The translations under genes and the position numbers were made by a program. A DNA stretch of 64,000 bases from the NCBI GenBank assembly GCA_963978545.1, contig OZ021732.1, positions 28,240,123-28,304,122 on the forward strand, given 5' to 3'. Origin of the DNA: Linyphia triangularis (taxonomy: Eukaryota; Arthropoda; Arachnida; Araneae; Linyphiidae). Below the pieces are notes generated by a model. It did not search any database. It saw only the letters and a program-made list of their open reading frames with translations, and was not told where the DNA came from. Below are positions 1 through 12,170 of the stretch, one piece after another. Numbering within the stretch: the first letter of the stretch is position 1; each line of letters opens with the position of its first letter.

Positions 1-240
1 TCCATTCTTCACTATTTAACTTCAAGTATTTTCTGTGAAGATATCATGTGTTACATGAATTACAGAACATGATGACAGTTCGTAAACATAAAAATGCATG
101 TTACTTAAATAAACATTGCATAGGTCGAAAAATTCAGTTTCATATATGAAGTTTAGAAATGTTACTTTCAGCAGACACATATTGCAGATGACCAAATAAA
201 ATCCTTTTGAAAGCTGAATATAGCTACCAATTTTTAGTTT
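1..240 (-). promoter_or_regulatory. Upstream flank of a further MFSD6-like copy lying off the left edge
   Basis: The stretch around 91-132 (aaaatgcatg, then ataaacattgcataggtcga) matches the block upstream of MFSD6-like exon 1 in copy A (about 11850-11896) and, less well, copy C (about 44395-44435). In A and C the block lies about 170-190 nt upstream of the exon 1 start codon. The same spacing here would put an exon 1 ATG roughly 50-80 nt beyond the left edge on the minus strand. Whether the block is promoter, 5' noncoding exon or intron is not known. It is absent upstream of copy B. Confidence 0.5.
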
Positions 241-2065
241 AGAAAACGTCGACCTTCTATATTCCTATATTTTGCTTCTTCGATGAAAATATATAATTGA
301 AAGGTTTCTGTTGTAAATTTATTTTCAACTTTTGACTTCAAAACATTTGTTACAACATTGTTGTAACTAATGACTCACTATAAGAATTTCTCAGTTGAAT
401 ATATATATTAATATATGTCTGTTAATGACTATGAAACAAGAAAACATGCCTTTGTGAAATATGCAAAATCGTAAGGAAAAAAAAAAAAAATCTTCAAAAC
501 ATAAGATTGGTTCTCAAGCTTTTAATTTTTGAAATAAAAATCAAATTGTTTATCCCTGTTTAGACATAATATACATATTAAACATTTCAGATTGTGAAAG
601 TTTGCCTTACGTCATTCTGAAATTTGTATGGAATACAGGTAAATAACATTCTAAGAACATATTGGTCTGCCGGACTTTATTTAGTCGGTAGGTCTAGTAC
701 ACCTGTCTCAAGACAGGAATCACAATAATTGTTCAATATTGACATATCAAAATTATAAATAGAGGAGAATGCTTGGTACCAAATTAAGTTGTTTCCTTTC
801 AAGAAACTAATCATGTTTAAAGATACTTAAATTAATAATTTAATTTTTTTGGTATTAACGCACTGGCTGTAAACTATAATATATATTATAAACAATTATG
901 TACTGTTTAGCAGAGTAAGAATGAGTGTATTCACATATTTCATGAGTGAATTATCGGCTTTTATGTATGCATATATTCTGAGATTAACACGTAGGGATCA
1001 CATTGTGTATACAACACATTTAACACATTGTGGAATGAGTTTTAAACTTTAAATGTATAACTAAATGATAAACAAATTAATGTAAATAGGATATTTTTTT
1101 ACTTAAAATAGGACAGAATTAATGATTATGCATGAATATGTTGTTTGAGCAACACGTGTATCTTTCACAAACATATTTTTCTTCTCTATTTAACAAAAAT
1201 AAGTAGAGTAATTCCGTGTCACGTGTAAAAGAGAAAATAAGATTATTTTTTGTGTGTCACAAATTGCATTGTTTCACCAAATTAATTTTTTATCAGAGTA
1301 AAATTTACATGCCAAAAAGATATTCAACTTTGCCTATTTTTGTTATTGAGGCAGAAATTACTTAGGTAGTTTGTGAGTTTAAGGTTTATACATATTTATG
1401 TTTGTTAAGGTGTTGTGACAGATTGAAAATGGAAGAATATTGATTGTTAATCCAAATATTAGGATACTTCAGATAAATGACAGAACATAATAATTTAATA
1501 AGTGATAATGTTTTTTACATGAAACCAAAACTTTTCTACGTAAAATAGACTTTTTAATAATATGCCACATTTGATTCCCATTCTAATTTTAAAATAATAT
1601 TCTAAAGATAAATTATGCGCAAGACATCAACATAAGATATTCGTAGTCCACACGTGGCACTGGGAATGTGAAGAAGCACTAAATAAACAACTTTTTTAAT
1701 ATATACATATATATTTTTGAAATTTTTTTATTAATGATTTATATTTTTAGAAGCACGATATACTATTTTTAAAACTAGGATAAATTGTTCCCATGAATCA
1801 TTCCTAAAACAGGTAACAAATTAGCCCAAAATTGACTATGAATTAATCCTATTTTGAAAAAATTGTATTATTTGCAAGCGGAGATAGTTGTGTGAAGTTT
1901 TCAATGTAAAGTTTTTCACAAATTATTTTTGCTAGTACTTTGAAGTTTCTCAGAAGAGCTTGGTTCAAGTCAAATCTTATGAAAACCTAAATTTATATAG
2001 TATGTTTGTAGAAACATTCACTAATAATGGGTAAACTAGTAACGAGTAACATTTAAAAATATAGT
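241..2065. other. AT-rich spacer with no recognised gene
   Basis: About 1.8 kb of AT-rich sequence between the predicted neighbouring copy and the last exon of copy A. It has no long open frame, no recognisable transposon termini and only short A/T runs. It probably holds the 3' UTR and downstream flank of copy A (minus strand, just below 2066), but no poly(A) signal stands out clearly. Confidence 0.5.
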
Positions 2066-2265
2066 TCAGACACAATCCTCAGTAATGTTAACAGTTTTAA
2101 ACACGTGGGATCTCTTGGAAGTGTTTTGAATTGTGTATATAAACCTGGGCAGGATGCTGAAGCACGCTGCGCATACGCCACTGAATATACTTGCAAAACA
2201 GAACATTAATCGGCTTCCATATTTATCCAACGCCGCACCTGCAAGAACATTTCCTATGGCAGGAC
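2066..2265 (-). CDS. Copy A exon 3 (last exon with MFS signature loop)
   Basis: Acceptor tatgttttag|GT precedes GPAIGNVLAGAALDKYGSR. The exon has 65 complete codons before a TGA stop, ending ITEDCV. It supplies the last pair of membrane segments and a short polar C-terminal tail. Homologous to 14913-15115 and 27182-27380. Confidence 0.85.
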
Positions 2266-5200
2266 CTAAAACATAAACGAAACAAGACATGCTTTACATT
2301 AGCTAAAGATAGTTTTAACTCTAAAATTAATACCAATGGACCCAATGCGTCGCGTTATTGGTATTGATATTACATCAAATGGCAACACTTGTGACGTACA
2401 TATGACCAGCATATGACGAACGGTACGAGTGGGATAGTGTACCCTGACTCAGGGCTGAATAAGCCTTGCGCACCAAGTACACTCTCCCACTCTCAACGGC
2501 TCGTCTTGTCTCGCCGAGAGTGTAGCCGGAGAGTGTAGCCGGATACCATTAGCTCAGCCGGAAACATGCGACTTCCCAACAAACCCTCCCCCCCCCCCAC
2601 CTCCCCTACCACACACACACTTTCCACAATCATGAACAATCATTTGAACTTTTTATTTTAAATTTTTTGCACTTGAAAAAAGCATAATTAGTAATGACGT
2701 TTATATGAAAAAGTTTCAGTTTATTAAAAAATTAATTAACTAGTGAGCATTTAACTCATTATAATTAGCATATTTTTGAAAAGTGATTAACAAAAGAAAA
2801 TATGGTTGGAAATTTTTCGTAATATCGTTCTTAATTTTTTGAAGTTATACAGGTTTTTTTTCATAGATTTTTTTTTAACATTGAAAGATGAAAAAAACGT
2901 AATATTTCTAAAAACGTTTGCATTTAAAAAATTTGCAAAATTCATTTTTTTTTTCCAATCAATTTGACTGAGGTTCAAAACATTTAATAGTAAATGCAGA
3001 TTTGAATTCTCAGATCATTTTTCAAAAAGATTATATCAAACTTCAATTAACTGTTTAAATGAAGTTTCACGTGCCAAAAACACGATTTTTTTAGACAATG
3101 AGTTTAAAATAATCAAATTTATTTTCAGAACAAAATAGTACTTCATACTAATAGAATTACTCTGTAGATGATATTATTATTTTGCAAAAATTTCATCTAG
3201 AGATTACACAGGCCTGCAACCAATAAAGTGTTTAGAAACCAATAGCTGATTCTGATAGCTTTTTGGGCACTGATTTCAGGAAAAATAGTAAAAAAATTCC
3301 GTGACGAATCATTTTTTTTTTAATTGAAAATTGAAAAATTTGATTTTCGTGAATAAGTCATGGGCCCCAAGATAGGCCGCCGACCAAACGGTTTAGTGGT
3401 TAGCGTGCTGGCTTCTAGAGGCATGGGTGTTAGGCATAGGTGGGCATGGTCAGGCATGGGTGTTTGTAAATGTATGTTGGCTTGTCTAATGACGAATGTT
3501 TCGCGCATTATAGCCTTCGTGTTGCTGACGGCGCCAGATAATCTGAAAACAACCAACCAAGATAGGCCATTGGTTCCTCATAAAGTGTGTTACCGTTGTG
3601 TAGAGGAATTGAGAAAGTCGTCAAAAGGTACGATAAAGTGTTTCCGTTTTGGAATCCTTATGATCTAGTAAGTACCCAAAAATCATAGTGATGACAGCTA
3701 CTTCTGTTCATGTAACGTGAAGGAGTATAATTTAATAAATAAGAAAGAAATAAGTTGTCCCAACCTACCGTCGGCAATGCGCCCTGATCCTCATAGCTCA
3801 GAAATATGTGTACCTAAACCCACTGAGAAACTAGAGGACATTTTTGAAGACTGAAGACAAACCCTATCGCAATTTTCGCGGTGTTTTAGATAGCAGCGAG
3901 CCCCAACTGTTTTCACAACTGGAATTAAATGATATAGTCAGAGATTTGGGCCTTTCTACAGAATCTATCAAACTCTTAGTCTCTAGGCTTGAGCAAAAGA
4001 TTTATTGGCTCCTGGTACTTCTTTCTCAGAGAGAAACAGACTTTATTCCATACTTTTCTCAAGATAGTGGCTTGTTTTTTTTTGTGTGGCAATGTCCCCG
4101 GATTGATGGAGAATCTTAATATACAGTATGACGTGAAAGAGTGGATGCTCTTTATTGACTCCTCAAAAAAAAGCCTCAAAGCAGTGGTTTTCTAAATGGC
4201 AGCGAGTATTCTTCAGGGCCATTAGGACATTCTGTGTACCTGAAAAAATATTATGAGATTTTTTTTCAATTTCCCCTATTTGAAATATAATGAACATGGA
4301 TGAATGATATGCGGTGATCTAAAAGTGCTTTCCATACTTCTTAGATTACAAACATGATACACCAAGTACCTTTTCTTCTTGTGTGAATGAGACAGTCGGG
4401 ATAAAAAGAATCATTGGATCAAAATGGAGTGGCTGCAAATTAAAGCATTATCACCTGGAAACAAAAATGTAGTAAAGGAAAGTTTGCTTGATCCCAGAGA
4501 AGTCTTCTTGCCTCCACTTCACGTCAAGTTTGATTGGATGAAACAATGTGTTAAAGCTCTATAAAAAGAAGAAAAAGAAGAAGAAGAAAAGTTTAAATTC
4601 CTAGGCAACAAGTTTCTAGGACTGTCTGCAGCAAAAATAAAGGAAGGTGTTTTCGTAGGTCCAGATATTCGGAAACTTTTTAAAACGGAGTTTTTAAAAA
4701 TAAAATACTTTCGAGTGAACAAGAGGCTTGGAGAGCATTCAAGAAAGTCTTCATAAAATTCATCGGGAACTTTAAGAACCCCAACTATCAATCTATCGTG
4801 AAAAACATGTTAATGCAATTCCAAGACTTGGGTTGTTCAATGAGTTTGAAAGTATCTTTTTTGAATTCGCATTTGGACTGCTTATTCCAAAATCTTGGTG
4901 CAGTTACGGAAGAACAGGGTGAAATATTTCACCAAATATCAAGGAGATAGAGTATAGATGCCAAGGTAGATGGAACGTAAATACGATGGCAGACTACTGT
5001 TGAATGCCTATACAGAGTAATGGTGGCCTCATTAACTGTTCTAATTAATGTAATTTCTAATTAATGTATATTTAGCAAATCCTTTCCAATTGGTTGATAT
5101 ATTAATGAATTTGTAAGTAAACTATTTAAAAAGACCTTCTTTTCCCCAGAATACTTGTACTTTCTTGCCCATAAATTGAAGCTCATTTTGTGAAAAATCC

Positions 5201-8200
5201 TTACGTATTACGTACGAAGAGGACGTACGAGAAGGACGTCCTTACTTACCAAGAGGATTTGAATACTAGATTGGAAACTTATCTAGTATTCAAATTAGCA
5301 AATACGGAAAAGTCTAAGCATAGCAACTTGGGTGACATAAAGACTGCATGTCTATTATAATTAGTTCTGATTTGTACGTATTGGCTAAAGGTCAGTCTAT
5401 AGGTGGTACCAAATAATTCCTTATGTCCATGATTTCTCCTGACAAATTGGCAGTGAATACAATTTCAGAAAAATCAAGTATTTGAATATTTTGTGGCATA
5501 CAAAACTTTGGATAAAAAATAATTTGGAAAACAAATCAAACGTTTACAGATCAGTATTGGTATTCAGTTTTGTACAAATTCTACTTGGCGAAAGCATTTG
5601 TATTTAAAACAAGCTCTGCAAATACAGGATGGTCATAAAGAAATGTATGGATCTCTAGCGGTCATTCCGTTCAAAAGATCGAGTTGCGATTTCAAGTATA
5701 GTTATTCAGAGGTATGAACTCGGGATTTTGTGAAACGGCAACATAATGGCGCTCAGGGTTACTGTTATAGATGCAAAGTCTCGAAAATTTTGAATGGCAA
5801 TCGGCAACACCCACTTTTTTTACTTCGTAAAATGCTCTGCACATGCGGAAACCCTAAAGAGTGTTGGAACAGTATATGTATCACAAAAAATGGACTTGTT
5901 TTATACGTACAAAGAAATAGCTCTGCGGACGGAAAATAAAAGCACAATCGGGGCGTACGGAGGAAATTTGCACATGACACAGACAAGACACCAATTACTG
6001 ATGACAACTTAGATTGGACAAAAGAAAACCTTTTATTTGGATTATCCTTTTTTTACATGGGGGCCATCACAAGCAATTTTATCGATATCCTACGCCGAAT
6101 ATCTGGCGAGCGGCGATCCGTGATTGGTGTCTTGCCTCTGTCATGTGCAAATTTCCTAAGCACCCCGATTGTGTTTTTGTTGTCTGTCCGCAAGGCTTTT
6201 TTTTTTTTTTTTGGTAAGTGTATAACGCGCCTGTTTTTTGTGACACACGTACCGTTCCAACGCTCTTTAAGGTTTTCGCATGTACTGAGCATTTTGCGAC
6301 GAGAAAAAGTGGGCGTTGCTATTCGAATATTTCGAGTTTTTGCACCTTTAACCATAACCTTGAGCGCCATTTTGTTACCGTACAGAAAATCCAGAGCTCA
6401 TACCTCTCAATAACTATACTTGAAATCGAATTTTGACCTGTTGAACGGAATGGCCACTAGAGATTCATATATTGACCAAGTTTCTTTATGACCACCTTGT
6501 AATAGTAGCAGTGTAGTTTTAAAAAGTTTATAAAATCCAATTTAAATAATATTTGTCTTTGATATCATAAAACTATTGGTTAAAATAAAGTAATATCTAT
6601 ATTACCGATAAATTGCAAAAGTGTAATCTTAAAAATTTTATGTATCGCCCTCTTTAACACAAAATCGTCAAATTAAAACTTGCTAATGTTTTGTAACAAT
6701 TGTCACTATTCAAATTCCAAGTAAAAGCAATTTAGTGGTACATACGTATTATCCCGTCGCCCATTACCTAATATTTTATTGACGACAAAATGTTTCAACC
6801 GTCTGGCCTTTTCGAAGGTTCAGTACGCCACAATGGCCGCCAACGTCGTGATTTACCAGTGAAATGCCTCAGTGGACCGGCCATAAGTTTGAACATACCG
6901 TTTCGATGGACTAAGTGAATCCATTTAGCAAACTTTTTCTCTCTCCTACAGTCGAGTATCCAAACTTAGTTGCTATTTTAAATGACAGCGTAGTTATTTA
7001 AAATAACGAGAACGATTTTTTAATGGTTAAACAATCGAATAGTAATGAAAAATAAAGACGGGAACTTATCACTAATTTTATAACTTGGGAAATGAATGTA
7101 TAACCTCCGAACTGTGGCACAGTTTAAGACTGAAATCTATATAGACCATGATTACTTACAGACATTAACAGATTTAGGCAAAGTTGATAATATAGATCTG
7201 TATGGTGATGGTTAAGCCTTCTTCGGATTCATCAAGCCCATAACCAAGCATGCACTCTCCAGAAGTTGTAATAAGAGATTAGTGGAATGAAGCAATGTAG
7301 ACAAATTATGCCTTTCAAGTCCGCAAATCATACTTTAAAAAAATACTCCAAAAGTTTAAACAACAAGATAAATTATTTTTCAAAATCACAAATATATTTT
7401 TTGCTAGTTATGGAATAGCAAATTTAAACTTATAATTTGAATATATAATCAAATGAGTCATAGAAATGAGCTACTCATAAAGAAAAGTCGTTACACACTT
7501 TTTAATTGAAATTAATATTAAGCTCAGAATTATTTTCAATTAATTTTGTTATCTCAGAAGCAGTTTCCAAAATCTTACCCAATCCATTGGTGATTCCGGA
7601 CAAGATCCCCAATACGGTGGCTTCCATACCTGCAGGTGCACTCACAGATGCAAAGTTCGTCATGGTGAATTGGAATAAAGCGAATGTTAATCCATGAGTA
7701 GTATCGATCACCAGGGCCCACCATGGATTATGTATTGCATAATATAATCCACATCTTATTGTAAATGCTCCGAAAGACAATACGAGGCAATTGAAACATC
7801 CAAATTTCTTGACGATCCAGGCCGAGATTATAAAAAACGGAATCTCCATCGAACATTGCAAGAAAATTGTTGCTCCCAATAAGGTTTGACTCGCACCAAG
7901 ATCCTGCAAGTGCCAAAACTCGTAATTTGAGACAATCCCAGCGAGAATGCCTACGGCTGTTGCACCAACAGAAAAAAGAATTACTTCACAAGAGCGTATC
8001 ACTTTCTTAAAGTCTGCTGACATGTCAGTAGAAAACTTTGTTTTCACCAATGGCATTTTTGATACGATTAAGAGGTCAATAGTAAGTAGTATTCCCATAA
8101 GATAAAAACCTGGGGAATAATCTTTATTTGCTTTATTCTCTGATGATATGTCATTCAAAAATCCACTTAGCAAACAAACTAAAGCCCACCCGATCGTTCC

Positions 8201-11200
8201 AAAGAGGCGTTGAGAACCATAAAGCTGCCGTTGGCTGTCCAGTATTTCATAACAAGCAACATCACTCAAAGAGCATGCATTTGCGAAGGAGAGACATTCT
8301 AAAACCACTAAAAAGGCAAAAATCCAAAACTGATAGGAACAGTACACAGACGTCAAAGATTCCCTTTCTTGCAAGAGATAATAAGACACGTTTTGTTGAA
8401 CTTTTGAGGTAAAATTTCTGGATTGAAAGAAAATGGCTGGCGTTAGATTGTTTTTTGTATCCATCGATGAGCCTATTTCGAATGCGAGAGGGTCATTGTT
8501 GAAGCTGATATTACTTGAATTTGGAACTGTAAATCCTTTCCTTTCGGCAAATAATGATTCCCTTTTGAAACCACTAACTGGTAATGATTCAGATAGATTT
8601 CTTGTTTCTGATGTGAAAGTAAAGTTCTTTTCCAGAGATCCTAGAAAACCTGTGTGGTTGTGAAGATGAAAGGTCATTGAATTTTCTAATACAGATGAAA
8701 CCTCCATTTCCTGTTTCAAAGGTTTATATGATCCATTGCTGATGGGAGGAATAAACAGAAGAGAGACTCCGGTTGTGGCGGTAATAACTAGAAGACCCAT
8801 AAGAAACAACTTTATGTCCTGATAGTAGTCAACAAGGGTTCCCAAGAGTGGTGTGGTTACCAGGACAAGGCACATTATAGTAGTGAAACATAGTCCTATG
8901 GATGTCGCACTAAAATTGAGGCTTTTCCCAAGTAATGCTAAAAATGGAAGGCATCCACTTAACCCTGTAAAACACAGACGCAAGTTAATTTTACAACCAC
9001 ATTCATTTTACTATCTTATGAAAGCATAAATAATAAGATGCAAAGTAAGACTTTCGATAAATATTGATGTTTGCTAGAGAAAATGCTTGGTTAAGTTGGA
9101 AATTGCCGTAATGCCCATGGGCCTAATAGATCGTATAGTGTCGTATAATGGACGTACTTTCAAACCACAAAAAATTACAGAGATGTGCTTGAAATATAAC
9201 GCATCCATTTATTTTCATAGAAAGAAATTCATTGAGAAATAAACCAGTAGGTTAAGTGAATATTTAAAATATCACTCTTCTCCTCAAAACCTAGCACAAT
9301 GCCGGTTGACATTGTAATACAGTATATGAAAATCACAAATATCTGGCCGAGGGTAGGCAAGGAAAGTGTAAAGACTCACAGTTTGCTGTCGGAGCAAAAG
9401 CGTACTTTTATCAGGGGCGCAGGTCATCGGGCTAGGCAGTGGACCGCGTCAGAGTCATCTCCGATTCTTTCTCAGGTCCCTTCAGTCTTTTTGGTTTGTC
9501 GTTTACGTCAACCCACCTTAACCCACTGACGGTCATGGAAATGGGCTAAATTCTACAGTTGTTTTCCCTGCAATAATTTTCAAATCATACTTCTAATTCA
9601 AATGTATAATTTTTTTTAATTTTTTTTTTTATTTATTTTGTTTTAGATAAGTTATAAACTATCCTCCTAATAAAAATATTTAAAAATTATTTATTTTAAA
9701 TTTTATTTATAAATTTAAAAATGTTGTGTACTGCTGGAAAAACTGGGGATCAAAGGACGTATATGACCGTCAGTGGGTTAACTTCCAACAACCGTCTAAT
9801 ACTCCTTCCATCTCCTTCTCTCTCTCTTAGGCTAGTGACCAGTATCCTTTGCACCCCTCTCCAACAGGGACCGCTCCCCTCGACCAAAGCAATATCATTT
9901 ACTGTGAGTCTCACATTGGCGAATTTCCCTAGCAAAGCCACATTGGATAAAGTGATGCGTGTGAAAAACCCTCCTCCTTGATTTGGGAAATTGTGTGAAA
10001 CACATGAGTAATTGAAGGGGATGTGTAAGTTTTTCCTAATGCAAAACCCCTTAGAACTTATAAAATAAATGTGTCATAATACATTATGACAGTAATGATC
10101 AAGATACTACAGTTTACAGAGAAATTAAAAGTTCAAATAATTATGCGAGTTAGCTATTATATGATGGTAAGATTCGTCAAGAAAACTATACCATCCAAAC
10201 ATAAGCATATTATTTTTATAATTAGAAAGAGAGAGAGGAACTAAGAATTTGTTTTCTTAATGGAATTTCAATTTCGAATAAAGGCATTAAATATTTTGTA
10301 ATAATGGTTTACATTGTTGAAAGACGTATATAATTTCAAAAGTGCAAATGTTGAGAACGAAGTCAAGTAGTAAAAATTTCTAAACAAAACCGTTACAGCC
10401 GTTTTTGGCGATTGCTGAAAATATAAATTTTTTAATGGCAGTTGTCTTCTGCACATGTGCAAGTTTGGCAAAAACTTTATTATCATGTCTCATGTTTGTA
10501 AGCCAAATTTGAATATCGTAAGCCATTTTGGAGTACTTTTACTATAGAATTATAGACAAACTAGCTACGTGACCCAGCGTTGCGGATACCTATCATTGGT
10601 GTATAGCTCCTAGCTTTTGGCTCGAGGTTTGATGCGTTCATTGCTATGCAAAAGCAAGATCGCTTCTCTTGGTAAAATTTTCATTGTCTTCAAATACAGG
10701 GTTACTTCGCTTGCTGAAAATTCCAATGACGCATAAACACATGCTCTCTTCACTCGTTGAAGGCTTCATTGATGCTCAAGGGTAAGCTCTCTTCACTCGT
10801 AAAAAGTTAATTGCTATTTAAACCCTTAATATTAAAATACCCTTCCCTGTCAAATAAAAAATATTTCTTTCCCGTTATTACAATAATACAGCCTCCCTCA
10901 CTCCTCTGAGAATATTTTAACATCGTGTCGGTGAAGGCCAGAACTGCTTTGGTTTCAACTTTCATAGCAATACGCCTATTAGAAGTAGCTTTGCAAAAGA
11001 ATTATTGAAATGTAAACATTTTTTTTAATAAAAGTCCAATTAGATGCCCAAACTACTTCTGTTAAAAATTTCATAACTGTATGCCTATTTGAAGTCGCTT
11101 TGTAAGAAAAGTAATTAAAATTTTAACATTACGTTTGTTAAAAGTCCAATAAGAAGGCTGATACTACCTAGGTTGAAAATTCAAGCGTACTACCTCTGCT

Positions 11201-11685
11201 AGAAGTCACTTTGTGAAAAAAAAATTAATGAAAAAAACTAATTAAAATTGTTACATTCTTTTTCTCAAAAGTCCAGTTAGAAGGCCATTACTACTCATGT
11301 TGAAAATTTCAGAGCACTACGCTTATTTTAAGTAGCTTTGAGGGACAAACAGACTCTTTGTTTTATTATTATAGATTGAACAATCTACCGAGTAGTACTT
11401 GTTATTTCTTATTTTCAGAGGTGCATTGTTTCAAGCATTAAAGTGTTGATTGGAAGGAATTATCATTTCTGGGTTTTTTAAATCTTTCAAATAACAAAAA
11501 TCTCTCTCTATATATTTTTAAATTCAAAATTTGAATATCTAAAAACGTCTACACTCAGTAATCATTGAAAATGTACTTCATAATTGAAATCAATTAATGT
11601 CACACTTACCTCCGAGCATGAAGAAATAATGTAGCTTGATGAGAATAAATTTTGAATTAATATTGCACAATGCCCCGAGAGCCAT
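2066..11685 (-). CDS. MFSD6-like major facilitator transporter, copy A (3 exons)
   Basis: Join of exons 11610-11685, 7579-8964 and 2066-2265, giving 553 residues. The protein looks like the invertebrate MFSD6/MFS_1-like branch of the major facilitator superfamily: polytopic, probably 12 membrane segments, substrate unknown. Exon 1 plus the start of exon 2 form TM1. Hydrophobic segments continue to about residue 100. Residues about 100-230 form a long hydrophilic loop with nine N-glycosylation sequons (N102 to N217), so it is probably lumenal or extracellular. A YGSQRLFG(T/A)IGWA-type motif follows; the equivalent region of MFSD6 is similar. Exon 3 carries AIGNVLAGAALDKYGSR, a typical MFS loop with D-K-Y-G-S-R. 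Both introns are GT-AG and phase 1, and copy B has the same structure. Intron 1 is 2.6 kb, intron 2 is 5.3 kb and full of transposons. Family assignment is from motifs and memory; exon limits are by eye but agree between paralogs. Confidence 0.85.
2266..3378. other. Intron 2 of copy A, proximal part
   Basis: AT-rich intron. A locally GC-richer patch at about 2400-2640 contains repeated tctc/gagagtgtag words, a C run near 2588 and short CA repeats, and resembles decayed repeat DNA. No coding frame is supportable here except the upstream edge of the pseudogene beginning about 3345. Confidence 0.5.
3345..5035 (+). pseudogene. Decayed intronless copy of a multicopy uncharacterised arthropod gene
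   Basis: In shifting frames the plus strand reads QDRPLVPHKVCYRC, DPHSSEICVP, FSQLELNDIVRDLGLSTESI, MENLNIQYDVKEW, AKIKEGVFVGPDIRKLF and KYDGRLL. This order resembles, from memory, a large family of uncharacterised proteins abundant in arthropod and mollusc genomes (the 'DKP.VPHKVC...' and 'RWN.N.MADYCW' family), often suspected to be transposon-borne. I cannot name a function. Stops and frameshifts interrupt it at many points (for example TAG near 3666 and TGA near 3852). No introns are visible. A SINE at 3379-3556 splits it near its 5' end. It lies inside intron 2 of copy A in the opposite orientation. Confidence 0.6.
3379..3556 (+). mobile_element. tRNA-derived SINE, family 1, degenerate copy
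   Basis: Flanked by a perfect 12 bp target duplication ccaagataggcc (3367-3378 and 3557-3568). The head gccgaccaaacggtttagtg and the tail (gctgacggcgccagataatc) match the better copy at 28807-28983. The tRNA B-box region is replaced by a short tandem ggcatggg-type repeat, so internal Pol III transcription is probably lost. It interrupts the frame of the surrounding pseudogene. Confidence 0.85.
5625..6499. mobile_element. 875 bp foldback element with TA target duplication
   Basis: Long inverted arms of roughly 290 bp. The left end starts CAGGATGGTCATAAAG and the right end finishes TTTATGACCACCTTG, flanked by TA on both sides (5623-5624, 6500-6501). Arms share blocks such as gccattccgttcaa and ggcgctcaaggttaa in inverted order with moderate divergence. 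TA duplication and CAG-like ends suggest a Tc1/mariner-related MITE. The small open frames inside are arm palindromes and encode nothing recognisable. Confidence 0.75.
6502..7500. other. Intron 2 of copy A, distal part
   Basis: AT-rich intronic sequence with a moderately GC-richer patch at 6750-6960. No coding frame, element ends or tandem repeats were recognised. Confidence 0.5.
7579..8964 (-). CDS. Copy A exon 2 (main transporter body)
   Basis: A 1386 nt exon flanked by acceptor tgttttacag|GG and donor G|GTAAGA. The open frame runs on into the intron to 7502, but the donor at 7577-7578 agrees exactly with copy B, so the tail after NGLG is not coding. It holds most membrane segments, the glycosylated loop and the YGSQRLFGTIGWA motif. 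No stop or frameshift. Confidence 0.88.
9300..9990. repeat. GC-richer unidentified sequence split by a MITE
   Basis: Stretches 9340-9517 and 9782-9990 are less AT-rich than the surrounding intron 1 of copy A and become contiguous if the TTAA element at 9522-9777 is removed. Short open frames exist on both strands but none shows a recognisable domain. It may be an old transposon fragment. Confidence 0.35.
9522..9777. mobile_element. TTAA-flanked MITE (piggyBac-like ends)
   Basis: Perfect terminal inverted repeat CCCACTGACGGTCAT / ATGACCGTCAGTGGG, bounded on both sides by TTAA (9518-9521 and 9778-9781). TTAA duplication and a CCC start are typical of piggyBac-type elements. The 256 bp interior is very AT-rich and noncoding. 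It interrupts an older GC-richer stretch (about 9400-9990) whose identity I cannot tell. Confidence 0.8.
10300..10560 (-). repeat. Truncated copy of unclassified interspersed repeat R1
   Basis: Contains gttacagccgtttttggcgattgctg, ttaatggcag and gccaaatttgaatatcgtaag, which match the repeat at 32815-33415 in the same orientation. It ends exactly where the Helitron at 10561 begins, so the Helitron may have inserted into it. Confidence 0.6.
10561..11375 (-). mobile_element. Non-autonomous Helitron in intron 1 of copy A
   Basis: On the minus strand it starts TCTATAATAATAAAACAAAG at 11375 and ends ...GGGTCACGTAGCTAG at 10561. The host bases are A before and T after, the standard Helitron A|T target with TC...CTAG ends. 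The interior has tandem blocks of about 120 bp containing aagtccaattagaaggcc-type words and no Rep/helicase frame. It is the same broad family as 60996-61607. Confidence 0.85.
11610..11685 (-). CDS. Copy A exon 1 (start codon, first half of TM1)
   Basis: Encodes 25 codons plus one base, beginning MALGALCNINSKF and ending FFMLG, then donor G|GTAAGTG. It is phase 1 and joins to exon 2 to complete a glycine codon. Fourteen nt upstream of the ATG is an acceptor-like ...cttgtgcag (AG at 11700-11701), so an upstream noncoding exon probably exists. The same 76 nt exon appears in copies B and C. Confidence 0.85.
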
Positions 11686-11960
11686 TTCAATGGTGTGATC
11701 TGCACAAGATAAAATATTAGTAAAATAATTCAAAATTCCATTAACAATAAGTTTCGCTGAATTCTAAATCATAATGTATCTTTTAGCATGAATGCAACGG
11801 AAATCTTTGAATGGAATTCAAAATGAGAAACAACCTTGCTGATAAAAAATAAAATGCATATGTCATCCTAATAAACATTGCACTGGTCGAAATATTCACT
11901 CTCATGCTAGATGTTCGAAACTCTTTGATCAGCTGGCACATTTCCAGCTGTATAGAAAAA
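11686..11960 (-). promoter_or_regulatory. Conserved upstream region of copy A (acceptor plus shared block)
   Basis: Includes the acceptor-like tcttgtgcag ending at 11700 with 14 nt to the ATG, as in copy C. Further up, about 11850-11896, is the block aaatgcatatgtcatcctaa plus ataaacattgcactggtcga, shared with 91-132 and about 44395-44435. Conservation between paralogs suggests promoter or 5' noncoding exon sequence; no TATA box or initiator is clearly identifiable. Confidence 0.5.
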
Positions 11961-12026
11961 TCCAGGTGAAATTTAAGCATGATATTTCTGTTTCTTATTT
12001 CCATCATAAGTTAATTTTCTATTTCC

Positions 12027-12170
12027 CTACGAGGGGCCTCCGCCTCCTGCTTGCTAATGCTCGCCACCCAACAGGGAATGCTGATGCATTCCTTTGGTGT
12101 GCTTCACAAACAAGGAGATTGCTGCGCAATCTCCAAAGGAGACTGCGCCTCCTTCTCGCGTATTATTAAC
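12027..12170 (-). mobile_element. Helitron 3'-end relic
   Basis: GC-richer stretch with cctgcttgctaatgctcgcc and ggagattgctgcgcaatctcc, matching the terminal part of the element at 55806-55925 and the end of the Helitron at 24524-25838. The terminal CTAG has decayed and no 5' end is present. Confidence 0.6.

Noticed and set aside
7502..7578. Extension of the copy A open frame beyond the exon 2 donor
   Set aside because: Copy B has a donor at the same codon, exon 3 continues the protein in phase, and the extensions of A and B are less alike than the exons.
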